Below are positions 45,115 through 57,289 of a DNA stretch of 64,000 nt, one piece after another. Numbering within the stretch: the stretch's first letter is position 1; the number at the start of each line of letters is the position of its first letter. Under the pieces are notes generated by a model. That model searched no databases, was not told the DNA's origin, and worked only from the letters and a program-made list of their open reading frames with translations. A program made the position numbers and the translations under genes. Source of the DNA: Papaver somniferum (lineage: Eukaryota; Streptophyta; Magnoliopsida; Ranunculales; Papaveraceae); assembly GCF_003573695.1 (NCBI RefSeq), contig NC_039362.1, positions 176,585,690 through 176,649,689 on the forward strand, in the 5' to 3' direction.

Positions 45115-46080
45115 AAAGGAAAGATTCAATGAGATTTGCCTAGAAATGGAAGGTTTTAGGGTGAAAATGGCACGGTTGAAGGCGATGAGTCCCGAAATGT
45201 CCTTTTTCAACAGAGTGAGTATGTGCAAAAAATTTTTTAATCAAGTACGTTTTTGAATAAAATACCAATTTAACCTTGATCCTTTTTCTAGGACATCTTG
45301 GCTTTTGCATACTACTGAGCTACTCGTCGCAAAGAATTTGAGCATAAGAAATGCTATTATATCACGAGAGATTTTATTGATATATTTTCAACCAAGCTTG
45401 ATTATTTAAGTATGTTGCTCTAAGTTTTATTTTTTCCATTTCGGAATAACTATTGAATGTAACAAAGCCTAATTATGTAATGGTAATTATCAATTGATGA
45501 ATGAAAGTGAAAAATTTGATGAATAGCGGGCAATAAAATAAAAAAACAACAACCACATGCACGGCTAGGAAAACCAGACGTAATTCCTCAAACCACATTA
45601 TATGGCCGGATTACCCATCCATAACATATAAGACCCCAGCCGAAAAACGTTTTCCAAACCATAAATCTGAATTTTCAGTTTTTCTAATTAAAACGACTAG
45701 GCCATTCGTGATTAGAACCATGCCGAAAATACTTAAAAAAAATTCTTTTAAGAAATTGACTCTGTATAAGTTTTCGGTCAGGAGTTCATCTTAAACCCAG
45801 TCGTGAAACTTGATTACGGCCAGGGGTTCTTAAATGTCGAACCATAAATCCATCTGACAGCTTGGAAAAGATCTTTTTCGGGTCGTTATTACTAGTTACA
45901 GGTGGGACGACAACATTTTCCAAACCGTAATCTGTGAAAAAACTCAGATTTTTCACTATTTCTAACGGATTTGAATCAATCAAAATTTCTAATGGAGGTT
46001 GATTACAAGGTTTTATATACTAGTTTGAGGATATGTTTCATCAATTTTTCTTCAAAATTTTCAAAAAAGATTAATCAAAA
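45115..46080. other. Intergenic DNA
   Basis: No gene recognised. 45590-45960 has scattered words such as CATAAATC and CCGAAAA/CCGTAATC that could be a decayed transposon terminus, but no inverted pair can be defined. Confidence 0.4.
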
Positions 46081-46114
46081 TCATCCTTATTTTTCTTCTA
46101 AATCAGTGGATATA

Positions 46115-46283
46115 ATATTTTATCACGCATTTCGGAGAATGGGATTTAAAGATGAAGAAATGTCCAGTTCAACATATTTTGTTCACGGCTTTGGAAAATC
46201 CACAACAAAACCTAAAGGAGAGATAGTGGTACGAATTCCACTTGGAGAAATCGAAACACATGTAACGTTGTGCTGGTGGTTTT
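46115..46283 (+). pseudogene. Ty3-type aspartic protease relic
   Basis: About 55 codons: FRRMGFKDEEMSSSTYFVHGFGKST followed by KGEIVVRIPLGEIETHVTLC. This is the flap and C-terminal half of a plant Ty3 (Tat-type) retropepsin, where the pattern L+xxGxxxxDLxxSxxxVxGF...GxIxLxLxxG is usual. The catalytic DTG/DSG segment upstream is not readable. It is a small fragment of a lost element. Confidence 0.6.
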
Positions 46284-46526
46284 AAAGATGAAGAAATGTC
46301 CAGTCCAATAAAAGAAACAAAAGAAATGTCCAGTTTAACAAAAAAACAAAAGAAATGTCCAGTTCAACAAAAGAAATGTCCAGTTCAACAAAAGATGAAG
46401 AAATATCCAGTTCAACAAAAAATAAAGATGAACTTATGGTCGATGTCCAGTTCAACCGAGCCATGCTCTAACATCAGCATAGTTTGTGGGATTTAAAGAT
46501 GAAGAAATGTCCAGTTCAACAAAAGA
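46283..46526 (+). repeat. Minisatellite of GAAATGTCCAGTTCAACAAAA units
   Basis: About seven imperfect copies of a 20-30 bp word (AAGAAATGTCCAGTTCAACA), interrupted at 46425-46495. The same word occurs once in the adjacent protease relic (46150-46174), which is probably the source. The longest copies begin TTTAAAGATGAAGAAATG, as in that relic. Confidence 0.85.
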
Positions 46527-46880
46527 AACAAAAAGGTTTTGATTTTCAAAAAATTAATCATTAAATTAGTCTAATCTATTTGTTAATCATCATTAGTTTA
46601 ATTAATCATCATAATTATCATTAATGAAATCGAGGATATGTTAATTAGGTATTATTGGAAATAGTATGATAAGAGATTAATTATAGTTATAACAATTATT
46701 ACTCCTATCTAGTGACACATTAAGCCTCCCAAAATCCATACATTGCTCAGCCCAATAATAGGATTTTAAAAGAGGTCTACCAAAATGAACGCCTAGTCAA
46801 TAATAACGAAGACGGGCGATTCTAAACCCACCAATAATATTACCAATATTACCGAGAAAATATCCCAACTAGAGGAGATC
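46527..46880. repeat. Left unit of a non-tandem repeat shared with 51260-51580
   Basis: AATTAATCATTAAATTAGTCTAAT and following sequence recurs at 51285-51550 with moderate divergence. It is the upstream flank of the neprosin duplication. No gene. Confidence 0.65.
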
Positions 46881-47912
46881 GTACGATGGGAGTCTAATTT
46901 TGTGCACATTCCTTTAAAGAATGTGCACATAACAAAACAATATTATTCGTTGTTCTAAGCACACCGTTATCATAATTAAAAAAGTGAATTTTTATTTTAA
47001 TTGGATTTAGATTTTGAAAAGGTAAGAGAATATATCATGCCATCCTTTCATATCTACTCATTGCCTAAAACAGTAAAACTTATCATTCGTAGAATAGGAA
47101 GTGGATAATTAATTTAAAAAATTTGTTATCAATCAATTAATGATAAAACAATCATTCAATTGGGGTTACGTTGTTGCCAGTTTGATATGATCATACGTCC
47201 TTAATGTTGACCATCACCAGGCCGTACAAGAAAATTAACGATTGATGCATCCTCTTATCAATTGATCAGTTCTATTAGATATTTTTTTTTTTTGTTATGA
47301 CTGAGAAATATAATATCTTTTGTATAAATTAGCATCGGATTTCTTAAATCCCATCTAAGTACTAAGTAAGAAATACAATTGATTTTAAATTTTAATGGTG
47401 TGATTATTTTTCATTTTCCGTTTAAGAATCTCCACAAATGATATTACTTAATCATCTTAAATAAATTCAGTTTTAATTAATTATATCGAAAAATATTAGC
47501 CTAAAATAACGTACTCCCTCCGTCTCAAATATGATAATAATATTTAAGATTTTGAATTAAGTTTATATTAACAATGACTTTATGATTATAAAAAATAAAG
47601 GGTATATTTGATAGTTTAAGGGAAAGTATTTCTATAAACAGAGCGGACAGATAGAAAAAGACCGACCAAAGTAGAAATTAAGACAGATAAAAAAAGACAG
47701 AGGGAGTAGTAATTAAAAGTCAAATGCTATATTTTAGGTAATAAGTAGATATAGTTATCCACCTGCCTTATTAAGATTTAAAATCAAATTAAAATGAAAA
47801 GAAACCTAATTTTATTTATTAGATAACGGTATATATGGAACAACCAATGATATGGTATTGTTAGGTGCACACTCTTTAAAGGAGTGTGCACAAAATTGGA
47901 CTTGTACGATGG
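46881..47912. mobile_element. MULE-like non-autonomous element with 9-bp target duplication
   Basis: The element is 46890-47903, 1,014 bp, flanked by GTACGATGG on each side (46881-46889 and 47904-47912). The ends are inverted copies: GAGTCTAATTTTGTGCACA against AAGTCCAATTTTGTGCACA, with similarity running on for about 70 bp. Each end contains its own hairpin, GTGCAC(A/T)..CTTTAAAG..GTGCAC. A 9-bp duplication points to Mutator-like elements. It has no ORF, and holds a nested MITE at 47514-47706. Confidence 0.88.
47514..47706. mobile_element. Stowaway-like MITE nested in the MULE-like element
   Basis: 193 bp with CTCCCTCCGTCT at the left and AGACAGAGGGAG at the right, flanked by TA (47512-47513 and 47707-47708). 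Same terminal family as the MITE at 21200-21550. Confidence 0.85.
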
Positions 47913-48218
47913 TTTCTCGGTGTGCCTATCTGCATTGGGATTCTTTATCTCTGGAGATTTTTTTCCGAATAAAGACTAGTATCTTAAAATGACAGGTCTT
48001 AATTAACGTCATAAATGGGATATATTGTAATAAAAATTATTATCTAAAAGTAAATTGGGATTCATAGTTAACATCATAAATGGGGTATATTGTAATAAAG
48101 ATTATTATCTAAAAATAAAGAGGGAGTCCTTAATGTTAAAGATACTCGAAATATACAAGAAAAGAAACTAGTTAAAGGGTTACTTTGCTATATTTCACAA
48201 ACAAGATTACTCGATAAG

Positions 48219-50504
48219 ATGAAGTACTCAAATGTTAGTTTTGTTGTGTTGTTTTGTTTTGATTTCTTCTTTTCTTGATGCTAAAACAAACTAAGCAGAT
48301 GGAAAAAGATTATTATCAGAAGAAGAAGAAGATATAGCATTGGAAAGACAACCGAAAAATCTAAACAAAAAGCCAATCAAAACCATTATGGTAAGATCTT
48401 TGATTATTTCCCTCATTTGGTTTCAAAATTAGTTCACTTTTCTTTGTTTTTTATGTGATTTATTTCTATATGCATGTACAACCTCAGACCAAATATGGAG
48501 ACACGGTTGATTGTATAAACATTTATAAGCAACCAACATTTGATCATCCATTACTCAAGGATCATAAGATACAGATGGTTCCAAGTTTTATACACGAAGT
48601 AAAACCCGGTAAGAACATTTCAGCATCTAGTTATCGGGTTTCAAATATAGATAACGGGTTTCAAAATGAACGATTCCCACCCGGAACAGTACCTATCCGC
48701 CGGACAAAAAAACAAGATTTAGTCAATGCACGCCATCTCTTACAGAAGAAGATCAATCCAAACCATACAAACAGTTATAGTTCCTCGCGCTATGGATTAT
48801 CATGTAAGTTATGTACTCGTGTTCATTTTTTAAGTTGTGGATTGTATTTTTAGCTGAGATTTCTTTTTTAATCGGTAAAGAATTTGGTGATCGCCAGTTT
48901 TGAACTCAGATCATCGGTATCATCACCCAGTGACTTTACCACTTTACTACAGAGACACCGGTATTTAGCGGAGATATCGGTTCACCTATATAAATATGCT
49001 TGTATTATTTCTGTTGCAGTTTGTCTCTGTTGAAGAACTTAGCCAAGGAAAAACATACTCTGGAGCCGCAACTCTTATAAGTGCACATAAGCTTGAATTA
49101 AACTGGAAACAGTTTAGCACCGCACAAGTTTGGATAGAGAATGGGCCGGAAAATGAAAAGAACAACATTCAATTCGGTTGTCTGGTATAACTCATTCATT
49201 TTATTATTTTTACTTGATATATAGTAGTATACATTAATTTATAATATGTTCTTTTGTTTATTTTCAGGCATATCCTGCAATCTTCGAGGATAACTACAGT
49301 CCACTATTTGGTTATTGGACGGTAAAATTGACATTTTAATTATTGTTAACTTTTTTTTTATTACATACTTCCTCCGTCCCACTATTAGTTGACCTAGTAG
49401 TACAATTTAAAAATGATTTATCTCTCAAACTGTACCACGGATATTCGTAAGTTTTATATCACTGAAAAGTATTTTAAAACACATACATAACGAATATAAA
49501 CATCAATATCAATTGATATAAAATTATCTATTAATGGGACAAAGTCAAAAAATAAATAGGTCAATTAATAATGGGACGAAAGGATTAGTATTTTTCTGCA
49601 GAATATATATATAAATATATACGTTGTAGTGTCTCCCAAGTATAAAAAATAATATCTTTATATACCGGCATTAATGGCTTGAGATGCAATACCTTATTCT
49701 CAGATACTGATTAAAGAAGCTTATTGTAAATGCCTTATTTTTAATTAATTGAAAGATTTTTCTCTGTCTATAATAATTTTCAATCTAGAATATAAAAAAT
49801 GGGAAAATAGTTATATTAATCTATGGAGAGTTAAAACAATATTGATGCACTGTTTCCGGTTAGTAATGTTTTTATATCTTAATCTACGGGTGGATGGTGG
49901 TAACCAAACAGGTTGTTTCAATGTGCTTTTTCATGGCTTCATTCAAGTTCATAGGCAGGTATTTCTTGGTTCAGTTTTAGGACAAACATCAACCTATGGA
50001 AAAAGTACATACGAACTACCTGCAAGGGTATATCGGGTAAGTGAGAATCATTTAGTTTCATTCAAAAAGTTGAACAAATAAAATTTTGTAACCACTTGAC
50101 GCCCAATGTTTCAATTCATATATTAACAGGATTCGGAAACTGGTAACTGGTGGTTGATGTTTAACGTTATAATAGGATATTGGCCAGGAGAACTCTTTAC
50201 GCATTTAGGAAATGATGCTTCGGTTGTATGATATGGAGGTATAGCGGGTGCAGAACCTCAGACAGACACACCGCCGATGAGAAATGGATATTTACCTCAA
50301 CTTCAGGACTATACGAAGACATCATTTATGAGGAAAATGAAATATATCGACGATAAAGGACATCTTCATAACATAAATCCAGACAGAGCACAGTCTAAGC
50401 ATGATGCGAGATTGGATTGTTATAATATTTTGTTCGCTGGTAATTTAGGAGACGATTGGGAAATGACTATGACATATGGAGGACCTGGTGGTATGTGTAG
50501 CTAA
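48219..50504 (+). pseudogene. Neprosin-family (DUF239) gene, copy 1, broken
   Basis: Six exons can be traced: 48219-48390, 48488-48803, 49020-49184, 49268-49321, about 49890-50036 and 50130-50504. Exon 1 encodes a signal-like start, then ADGKRLLSEEEE and the Neprosin_AP propeptide, which continues in exon 2 (KYGDTVDCINIYKQPTFDHP). Exons 3-6 are the neprosin catalytic domain (YSGAATLIS, QTGCFNVLFHGFIQV, GWWL-type NWWLMFN, WPGELFTHL, and a C-terminal YGGPGGMCS). Neprosins are secreted glutamic peptidases. Breaks: an extra T in the signal-peptide exon, a stop just before ADGKR, loss of AG before exon 5, and TGA at 50229-50231 inside the conserved block after NDASVV. Intron 4 carries a MITE. Two or more breaks make a pseudogene the best call. 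Confidence 0.82.
49368..49585. mobile_element. Stowaway-like MITE in intron 4 of neprosin copy 1
   Basis: 218 bp with CTTCCTCCGTCCCACTATTA at the left and TAATGGGACGAAAGGA-type right end, flanked by TA. Its ends are more diverged than those of the other two MITEs. Copy 2 ends upstream of this position, so the empty site cannot be checked there. Confidence 0.8.
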
Positions 50505-51189
50505 CACATTAATGCTACTGATGGAATGTCTGAGCTCATAATTTTCTATAGTGAAATAAGCTTGGTTATCTCAACTCAAGTGTTTTCTTTTCTTTTTTCT
50601 TTCAATATCCAAATATAAACTTAAACTTAATTAAATTAAGCTTCAAGCTCTGGTTACATTTGAAAGTTGATTGCGTCTAAGATTAGATCATCTGGCATCC
50701 GGAGCCACAATTGATATAGCTTTCTATCTACTAAGTTGCAGAGCATTAACTAGGTAGGCTTTGATTCAACAAAAATTGGACCATGAAGTAACTTTTAAGC
50801 CACAAAAATTTGACCGAGAGATTTTTCCGGAAAAATTTTCGAGAGACACAACCTTTGGGGCCCACAGGGAAAAGACATTTTAGAGTGTGTCTCCCGAAAT
50901 ATTCCCCGTAAAGAACTTTTAAATTTTAAGAAAATTCTGTTTAGGAGGCAGATTCTTAAATCACGATACGTTCTAAAAGATAGTGCAAACTTTTTGGTGA
51001 TTAAGATGTTCTTCACAAGATTAGCGTATTATAAATGCATGCTAGCATGACCGTGCTTACACCGCTGGCCCCATGTATCCTTAGATCCAGTTATCGATCT
51101 TTCTAGTTATTTCGTTCATCATATTTCCTTTGCATGATTGTTTGCGTAATATAAGAAAACACTTGTTCCCCATAAGTTATGTCCTCTGT
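50505..51189. other. 3' flank of neprosin copy 1
   Basis: AT-rich, no gene. 50800-50900 contains ATTTTTCCGGAAAAATTTTC, a short palindrome-like word. Confidence 0.5.
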
Positions 51190-51587
51190 TTCGATTTTTC
51201 TTCAAAATTTTCAAAAACGCTCATCAAAATCATCCTTATTTTTCTTCTAAATCAAAAACGAAAGAAACAAAAAAGTTTTGATTCTCAAAAAAATTAATCA
51301 TTAAATTAGTCTAATCTACTTATTAATTATGATTAGTATACTTAATCATCATAATTATCACTAATCAAATTGAGGGTATATTAGGTATTATTGGAAATAG
51401 TAGGATAAGGTATTATAGCAATTACTCCTATTTAGTGAACCATTAATCCCAAAAAAATCCATAGATTGCTCACCCCAATGATAGGATTCTAAAAGAGGTC
51501 TATGAAGCTCAACGCCTAGTCAACAGTAATAAAGACTAGTATCCTAAAATGACAGGTCTGAATTAACATCATAAATGGGATATATTG
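51190..51587. repeat. Upstream flank of neprosin copy 2 (segmental duplication)
   Basis: Matches pieces of the region upstream of copy 1 in order: 46040-46110, 46510-46820 and 47970-48017. The minisatellite, protease relic end and MULE-like element are absent here. The match stops at the Helitron start and resumes at its far side, which shows one duplicated segment split by the Helitron. Confidence 0.75.
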
Positions 51588-52481
51588 TCAAGAGTACAAA
51601 ACAAAGTTAGATTAAGTTTGCCTCTATTAGTGGCAACTCGCACGTGTGGCGTTAATTCCAATCTCATGAATGAAAATTAAAGGATGCACCCAACCGCACA
51701 CCCCATCGTTCTCTCTCACCCCATTGTTCTCTCCCACTGGCTCAGATCCAAAACATTTCGCCTCTGTGAAAAAAGAAAATGATCCATCGTTTGTTTTTCT
51801 AGCCTTTTATTGTTAGACATGGAACACGCAGGGAAGATGAATAATAGATTTCGGGTGTTTCTTTTTAGGGCGTATTTTGTTCCTCCCGTTAATCTTGGGG
51901 ATGTTTTCCCTGATTTTGGTCTTTGATTTCTGTACCAGGTTAGATGAATTAGTGCTTTGTGATTTTGATATTTTTGGGAAAACAACAATCAGTTTACAGG
52001 TATGATTTGGTGAATCCATGAAGAGATCAAATTTTCTTTCAATTTTTGGTTCATTATTTGTATCAAATTTTTAATTCTAGGGATTTTTTTTTTTTATGTG
52101 CAGATCTGTTTTAGAACTAGGAATTGGTCTTTTGGTTTACTCCCTGGTGATCTCAATTTTGACCTAATTTCTAGGTGCCATGCCAATTTACACCTGATGT
52201 TTTTTATGAGCACTACATAGGATATTATAACATGAACAACACTACATAGTGTATTCTACCCAAGGGAAATTGGTTAACAGCAATACTGAGTCTTGCAATA
52301 TTAATTTTTGTGTACCTAAAAATGCTTTCAGTTATGTATGAAGCTGTAGTTGGTCCTAACATTACCATGTGTAGATTAGACAGTATTGTAAGCATATGCA
52401 GACTCAACAATAAATCCCTTTTATATTTTTTGCGGGGATTTTAATAACTAATGATAATATTATTACCTTATCGTATCTCAG
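51588..52481 (+). other. Helitron 5' region
   Basis: Non-coding lead to the RPA-like gene. A 5' exon may be hidden in it: 51700-52020 has a leader-like pyrimidine-rich stretch and GT sites, but I cannot define a reading frame. Confidence 0.45.
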
Positions 52482-54422
52482 GGTGACCTGCTACACGCAA
52501 TTGTTCAGAAGAAAATTTATATGGAAATTTGAACCCCTGCTAGAAAAGGGGATGCTGTCGTGTCTTAACAATTTGACATTTGCCCCAGAAAAAAAAAAGT
52601 TCCGCCTCGCCCAGAATGACTACCGCGCGTGCGTACTTTAACTGGAATACCGATATTACTCCACTTGAAACTACCAGTGCGTCGATTCCTCGCCACAAGT
52701 TCAATTTCACTGAGATTGAGAACCTTGCAGCTGCTACCACCAACACTTATCTTACTGGTGACTTCATTGAATATTACATCTGTTGATTCCCAAACCGTGC
52801 TTAAATCACCTAATATTTCCTTATTGTTGTTTGCAGATGTTGTAGGTGTGTTGACCAGCCACACAAACTTGCAACAGATTAAGCGAAGTTCTGGAAACAC
52901 ATGTTTCATGCGTGAACTAACACTGGAAAACTTAAGGTCGGTTCGAGCAGAATTCAGTTAACACCTGTGACATGAATTTGATTTAGCCTTCAGTGGTTCC
53001 GCCTATCTCACACAGTTACATATTTCACCTGAAAACAGTGGTATGAAGCTTAAGGTCACACTATGGGGTGATTCCACTTCTGAGCTTACCAGGAACCTTG
53101 AAGCGCATGAAATTAATCCACAACCTGTTGTGGCTGTTGTTGATGGTGTCTATGTCAAGCAATATCTAGGTACACAAATCTTAATGACCAAATTGGCTGA
53201 ATTTATAAACAAACTTATCTTTATTCCATCCCTGCATATTAAATTAACCCATGTGATTATCCAGGCAAGGCGTCGCTCTCTTCAACTAATGCGACTAAAA
53301 TTTACTTTGACCTCGATATTCCAGAGGTCTTGCATATTAGAGAAAGGTATGATTTTTTTTTCACAGATTGACTCACAAGGTAGAATCATGATTTCGAATG
53401 TTTACACAAACATAACAAAGTATTCTAGCTTAAAATTTCATATAAGCTCAGGTCTTCCCACCGTACACCGCCACTCGAAATCACAATCCCGGCGAGAGTT
53501 GGTTACAATCAGGAAGCTTAATCCATTGGCGACACTAGAATGTCAATTTCCCAATTGCTGGAAACAATCTGGGTACAATGTATGGTTATGTCTGCTATTT
53601 GCCTTTTCACCAACCCAAAAAATTATACGGTTGTGTTTCTCATTATATTTTGTTAACTGTGTTACCATTTTTCATATACTAAACAGAAAAGTCTGTCGTG
53701 CCAAGGCTATTGGTATTTCCACTGAGAAAGGATGGTACTACCTGGGGTGACACAACTGCACAACTAAATTGGTTGGAAACACAAGGGACCATTGGTGCCC
53801 TAGCTGCAAGGTCCAAATTGACGAACCGGTTCCCAGGTTCTGGCCATTATTAAATGCTAAATTATTACTTGTTCCTACACTTGAAACTAACATCTACTGA
53901 CAGGGGTTTGGTCCATGGTTTATGCAGATACCTTCTTAGATTGGAAGTCGAGGACTCATCGGGCACCGCATTTTTTTTTGCCATGGACAGCGAAGTACAA
54001 AAAATTGTCCAGCTACCAGCTTTGGATGTTGTGGCAAGGGCGAGGTACAAGATTTACAATTGGAATCTCGCGTTAGTTCCTGATATGTTAACTCGTCGTG
54101 CCTCTAACTACATAGTCCGTTTTCCAACCAGGTTGAAGGCTTGGCAACAGTGCAGGCTGCCTTTGAATCACTCGTTGGTGTCGTCCACGATTACCTCATA
54201 CTAATAACTCAGTATAACATGAAGTATCTTGAAACCCCAAGCTTCACTGTAGCAAAGTTGCCTTCGCCCCCTCCAGCACCAACTCCAACCATATCTGCTC
54301 AGGCTATCGAAAGCATTCGTCCTGAAGATGATCCTGTGGCCGATAATGAACCACCTTGCAAGAAACCCTGCCTACAGAAGATACCCAATTCTGCGTCGGC
54401 ATCCACCATTGCTGAAGATTAA
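52482..54422 (+). pseudogene. RPA70-like single-strand DNA-binding gene, broken
   Basis: Seven exons are readable: about 52482-52757, 52837-52936, 53039-53169, 53265-53346, about 53450-53572, 53687-53836 and 53928-54422. They encode OB-fold pieces in RPA order: NLTFAPEKKKFRL, ITPLETTSASIPRHKFNF, DVVGVLTSHTNLQQI, KLKVTLWGD, then KIYFDLDIPEV and a C-terminal zinc finger (CHNCTTKLVGNTRDHWCPSC) in the last OB fold, followed by LRLEVEDSSGTAFFF and a Pro-rich tail. RPA1-like proteins of Helitrons are thought to hold the displaced strand. Breaks: frame shifts in exon 1 (after KIYM and near CGTGCG), a TAA at 53519-53521 in exon 5, and a shift near 54131. It is not an intact gene. Confidence 0.8.
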
Positions 54423-56447
54423 GCACTATCAAGACACGCATCTTTGTTGGTTTTAGGATTCAAAAAATAAAACAACGGATAAGAGTCGTCGATCATGTTT
54501 CTTTCTGTCCCTGCATTTTGTTTTAGCGTGTTTCCCGTTCTGCATTTCATTCTGGTGTGTTTCTCTTAATGCTTTTGGTTTAGGTGTGATTTCCATTTTT
54601 ATGGCATTATAGTATTAATACCTTTTATCATAATTCACATTGGCATTGGTGGATCCTATTTATAAACGAATTTAAATTTTATGTAAGCTGCTGTGTAACC
54701 GTGCTGATATGATACGATATGGAAATTTATGTTCCCTTGGTTAATCTGAATCCAAAGTTTAGACTGCTAATTTTGATTCGAGTACGTTTATTCAGGAATG
54801 CATATTATGGGATAGAATTTGAAGAAAAATATTCCTACGAAAATTAGTCTTAATACTATTCCTTTCGTTTACGTTGTGTTATTTTGACCTGGATCAGCTC
54901 CTAGAGAATGCACCTTTTCCATGCAATAAGCGTCTAATATATCAGATGTTCGTAAAGAGTCTTTGTTGAACTCTGTTTTGGAATCTATACAACAATTTGA
55001 AAATTAGGACCAACTGATACCTTCTGGCATGTCATGTGGTAATTATTATTTAGTATTATTCCAAGTATTCGTAAATATTGGAGCGTCTTATGTTCAGCTT
55101 AACTCGGACTTTTACAGGCTTCATTTTGTTCGCATTGCAGCGGTGTTCATTGCATGTTTCATACACTGAGTTCTTCCTATACAAGAAATCTTACACTCTT
55201 ACAATGGTGTGAATTTGTCTGCTCTTTTCCTTACTTTTTTAATGCTTTTTAGTGGTGCATCTTTTGCCTCTATATATTTGAGCTTAAAATTCGTCATCTT
55301 ATTTGCTTTGTTAATCACATCAGGTCAAATAACTTATGATATCAGTTTAGACAGAATCTATCAGTAGTAAAATTTATCATTGGGTTCAAGAGGAAGCTTT
55401 GTTTAGTAAAATGGTAGTACAAGTCTGATAAAGGATACAAAGAATATGACACTTTAGCCCACCAGGCTAATTGTTGTAAAATGAGAACCGAGATTACAGT
55501 TCTAATTGTAGGTTACATCCATTTAAATTTCTCCGAGATGGCGAAAAGTAGATGCCTGATGACTTTGAAAGCTTCTAGAGAAGATTGTGGATGATACTGA
55601 TAAGAAAGGGCTTTAATGCACTGTATGCATATTTAATGTTGTCAGAGCATTTCTAAAAAACCACTTGCTTATGTTGCAAACTGAAAATGCATACATGAGT
55701 CTCAGATTCATATGCTTAATCTAATTTATATTATTTTTCTTAAGTTCCTATGAACTTCTAAATAGCGTGTATCGACCATCAAGATACTCCAACCAAAGCT
55801 GCAGAATGAGGTACAAGGCTGTTAGCAGTATTATGCGGCCCACCAACTTTTCAAGGAGAGTATTCAGCCTCATGGGAGATAGTAAGTTTTTTTCAACCAT
55901 AGACCGTTATACTTGATTGGTCAAGTAACATATATTTACTCTTCCAAATGATACATTCAAAAGCATTTAGATAAAGCCGGTTTCCCATAGAATTTAGTTT
56001 TTCATATGGTCTCCAATGCAAAACCCCGTTCCTTCTGTTGGAGAATAAAAACCTTTGTTGTTTACCGGGAAGATGAAGGATTAATCTAATTGGCAGAAGG
56101 ATTGGAGTTTCGCTGCGCTGCCATAATGAAGTTCGATTCATTTTATTTTGTCGCTGCAAATTAGACAGAACGTTAAAGATTACAACATGAAGATATTATT
56201 TGGCCATTATTACTCCTACAATATTAGAAGCCATTGAAAAAGGAACTCATATATAATTTTTGGGCACTGATATATGATTTATTTTTTCGCCCGGGTATGT
56301 GTTGCAGGTGATTGTACGAGCGACTTTACAATGTAGGTATATGGTCTTACAAATCGATTAGTTAGCAAAAACATGATTCAGCTGGTACGAATATAGAAAT
56401 TAACCAACATTAAGACCCGTGCCGTTACGGCACAGGCTAAGGCCTAG
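54423..56447 (+). other. Helitron 3' region
   Basis: 2 kb, non-coding in all frames on inspection. The last 40 bp carry the terminator hairpin and CTAG. Confidence 0.6.
56416..56447 (+). other. Helitron 3' hairpin and CTAG terminus
   Basis: CCCGTGCCGTTACGGCACAGG folds into a short GC stem with a TTA loop. It is followed by CTAAGGC and then CTAG. This is the transposition terminator of plant Helitrons. Confidence 0.9.
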
Positions 56448-57289
56448 TAATAAATAAAAATTATTATCTAAAAATAAATAGGGAGTCATAGTTAACATCA
56501 TAAATAGGATATATTATAATAGAGATTATCTAAAAATGAATATGAGTCATAGTTAACATCATAAATGGGATGTATTGTAATAAAGATTATTATTATCTAA
56601 AATAGGGAGTCATAATTAACATCATAGTTAATATCAAAGATACTCGGCATATGCAAGAAAAGGAACTATTTAAAGGATTACTTTACTGTATTTCACAAAC
56701 AAGATTACTTGATAAGATGAAGTACTCAAATCTTAGTTTTATTGTGTTGTTTGTTTTGATTTCTTTTTTTTCTTGCTGCTAAAACACACTATGCAGATGG
56801 AAAAAGATTAAGTGTATCAAAAGAAGAAGAGGAAGATATATCATTGGAAAGACAACTGAAAAATCTAAACAAAAAGCCAATCAAAACTATTACGGTAAGA
56901 GCTTCCATTACTTCCCTCATTTGATTTCACAGTGAATACTTTTTCATCCTTATTTTTTTCGTTTTTAATGCAATTTATTTCTGTATGCGCATGTACAACC
57001 TCAAACCAAATATGGAGACACGATTGATTGTATAAACATTTATAAGCAACTAGCATTTGATCATTCATTACTCAAGGATCATAAGATACAGATGGTTCCA
57101 AGTTTTATACAAGAAGAAACAACCGGTAAGAACCTTTCAGCATCTAGTTATTGGGTTTCAAATATAGATAACGGGTTTCAAAACGATCGATGCCCACCGG
57201 GAACAGTACCTATCCGTCGGACAAAGAAACAAGATTTAATCAACGCACGCTATCTCTTACAGAAGAAGATCAATCCAAACCGTATATAT

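Larger units (their letters stand above)
51588..56447 (+). mobile_element. Helitron without RepHel, carrying an RPA-like gene
   Basis: 4,860 bp from TCAAGAGTAC to GGCCTAG. The 3' end has the Helitron signature: a GC-rich hairpin (56416-56436, stem GTGCCG/CGGCAC) 7-11 bp before the terminal CTAG, and T follows. There is no terminal inverted repeat and no target duplication. The duplicated flank at 48010-48050 gives the empty site (ATATTG-TAATAA), so both ends are fixed. It carries a plus-strand RPA70-like gene (52482-54422) but no rolling-circle Rep or helicase motif, so it depends on another Helitron. Confidence 0.9.

Noticed and set aside
45590..45960. Possible inverted-repeat transposon
   Set aside because: Recurring words are present but no pair of inverted ends or target duplication could be defined.
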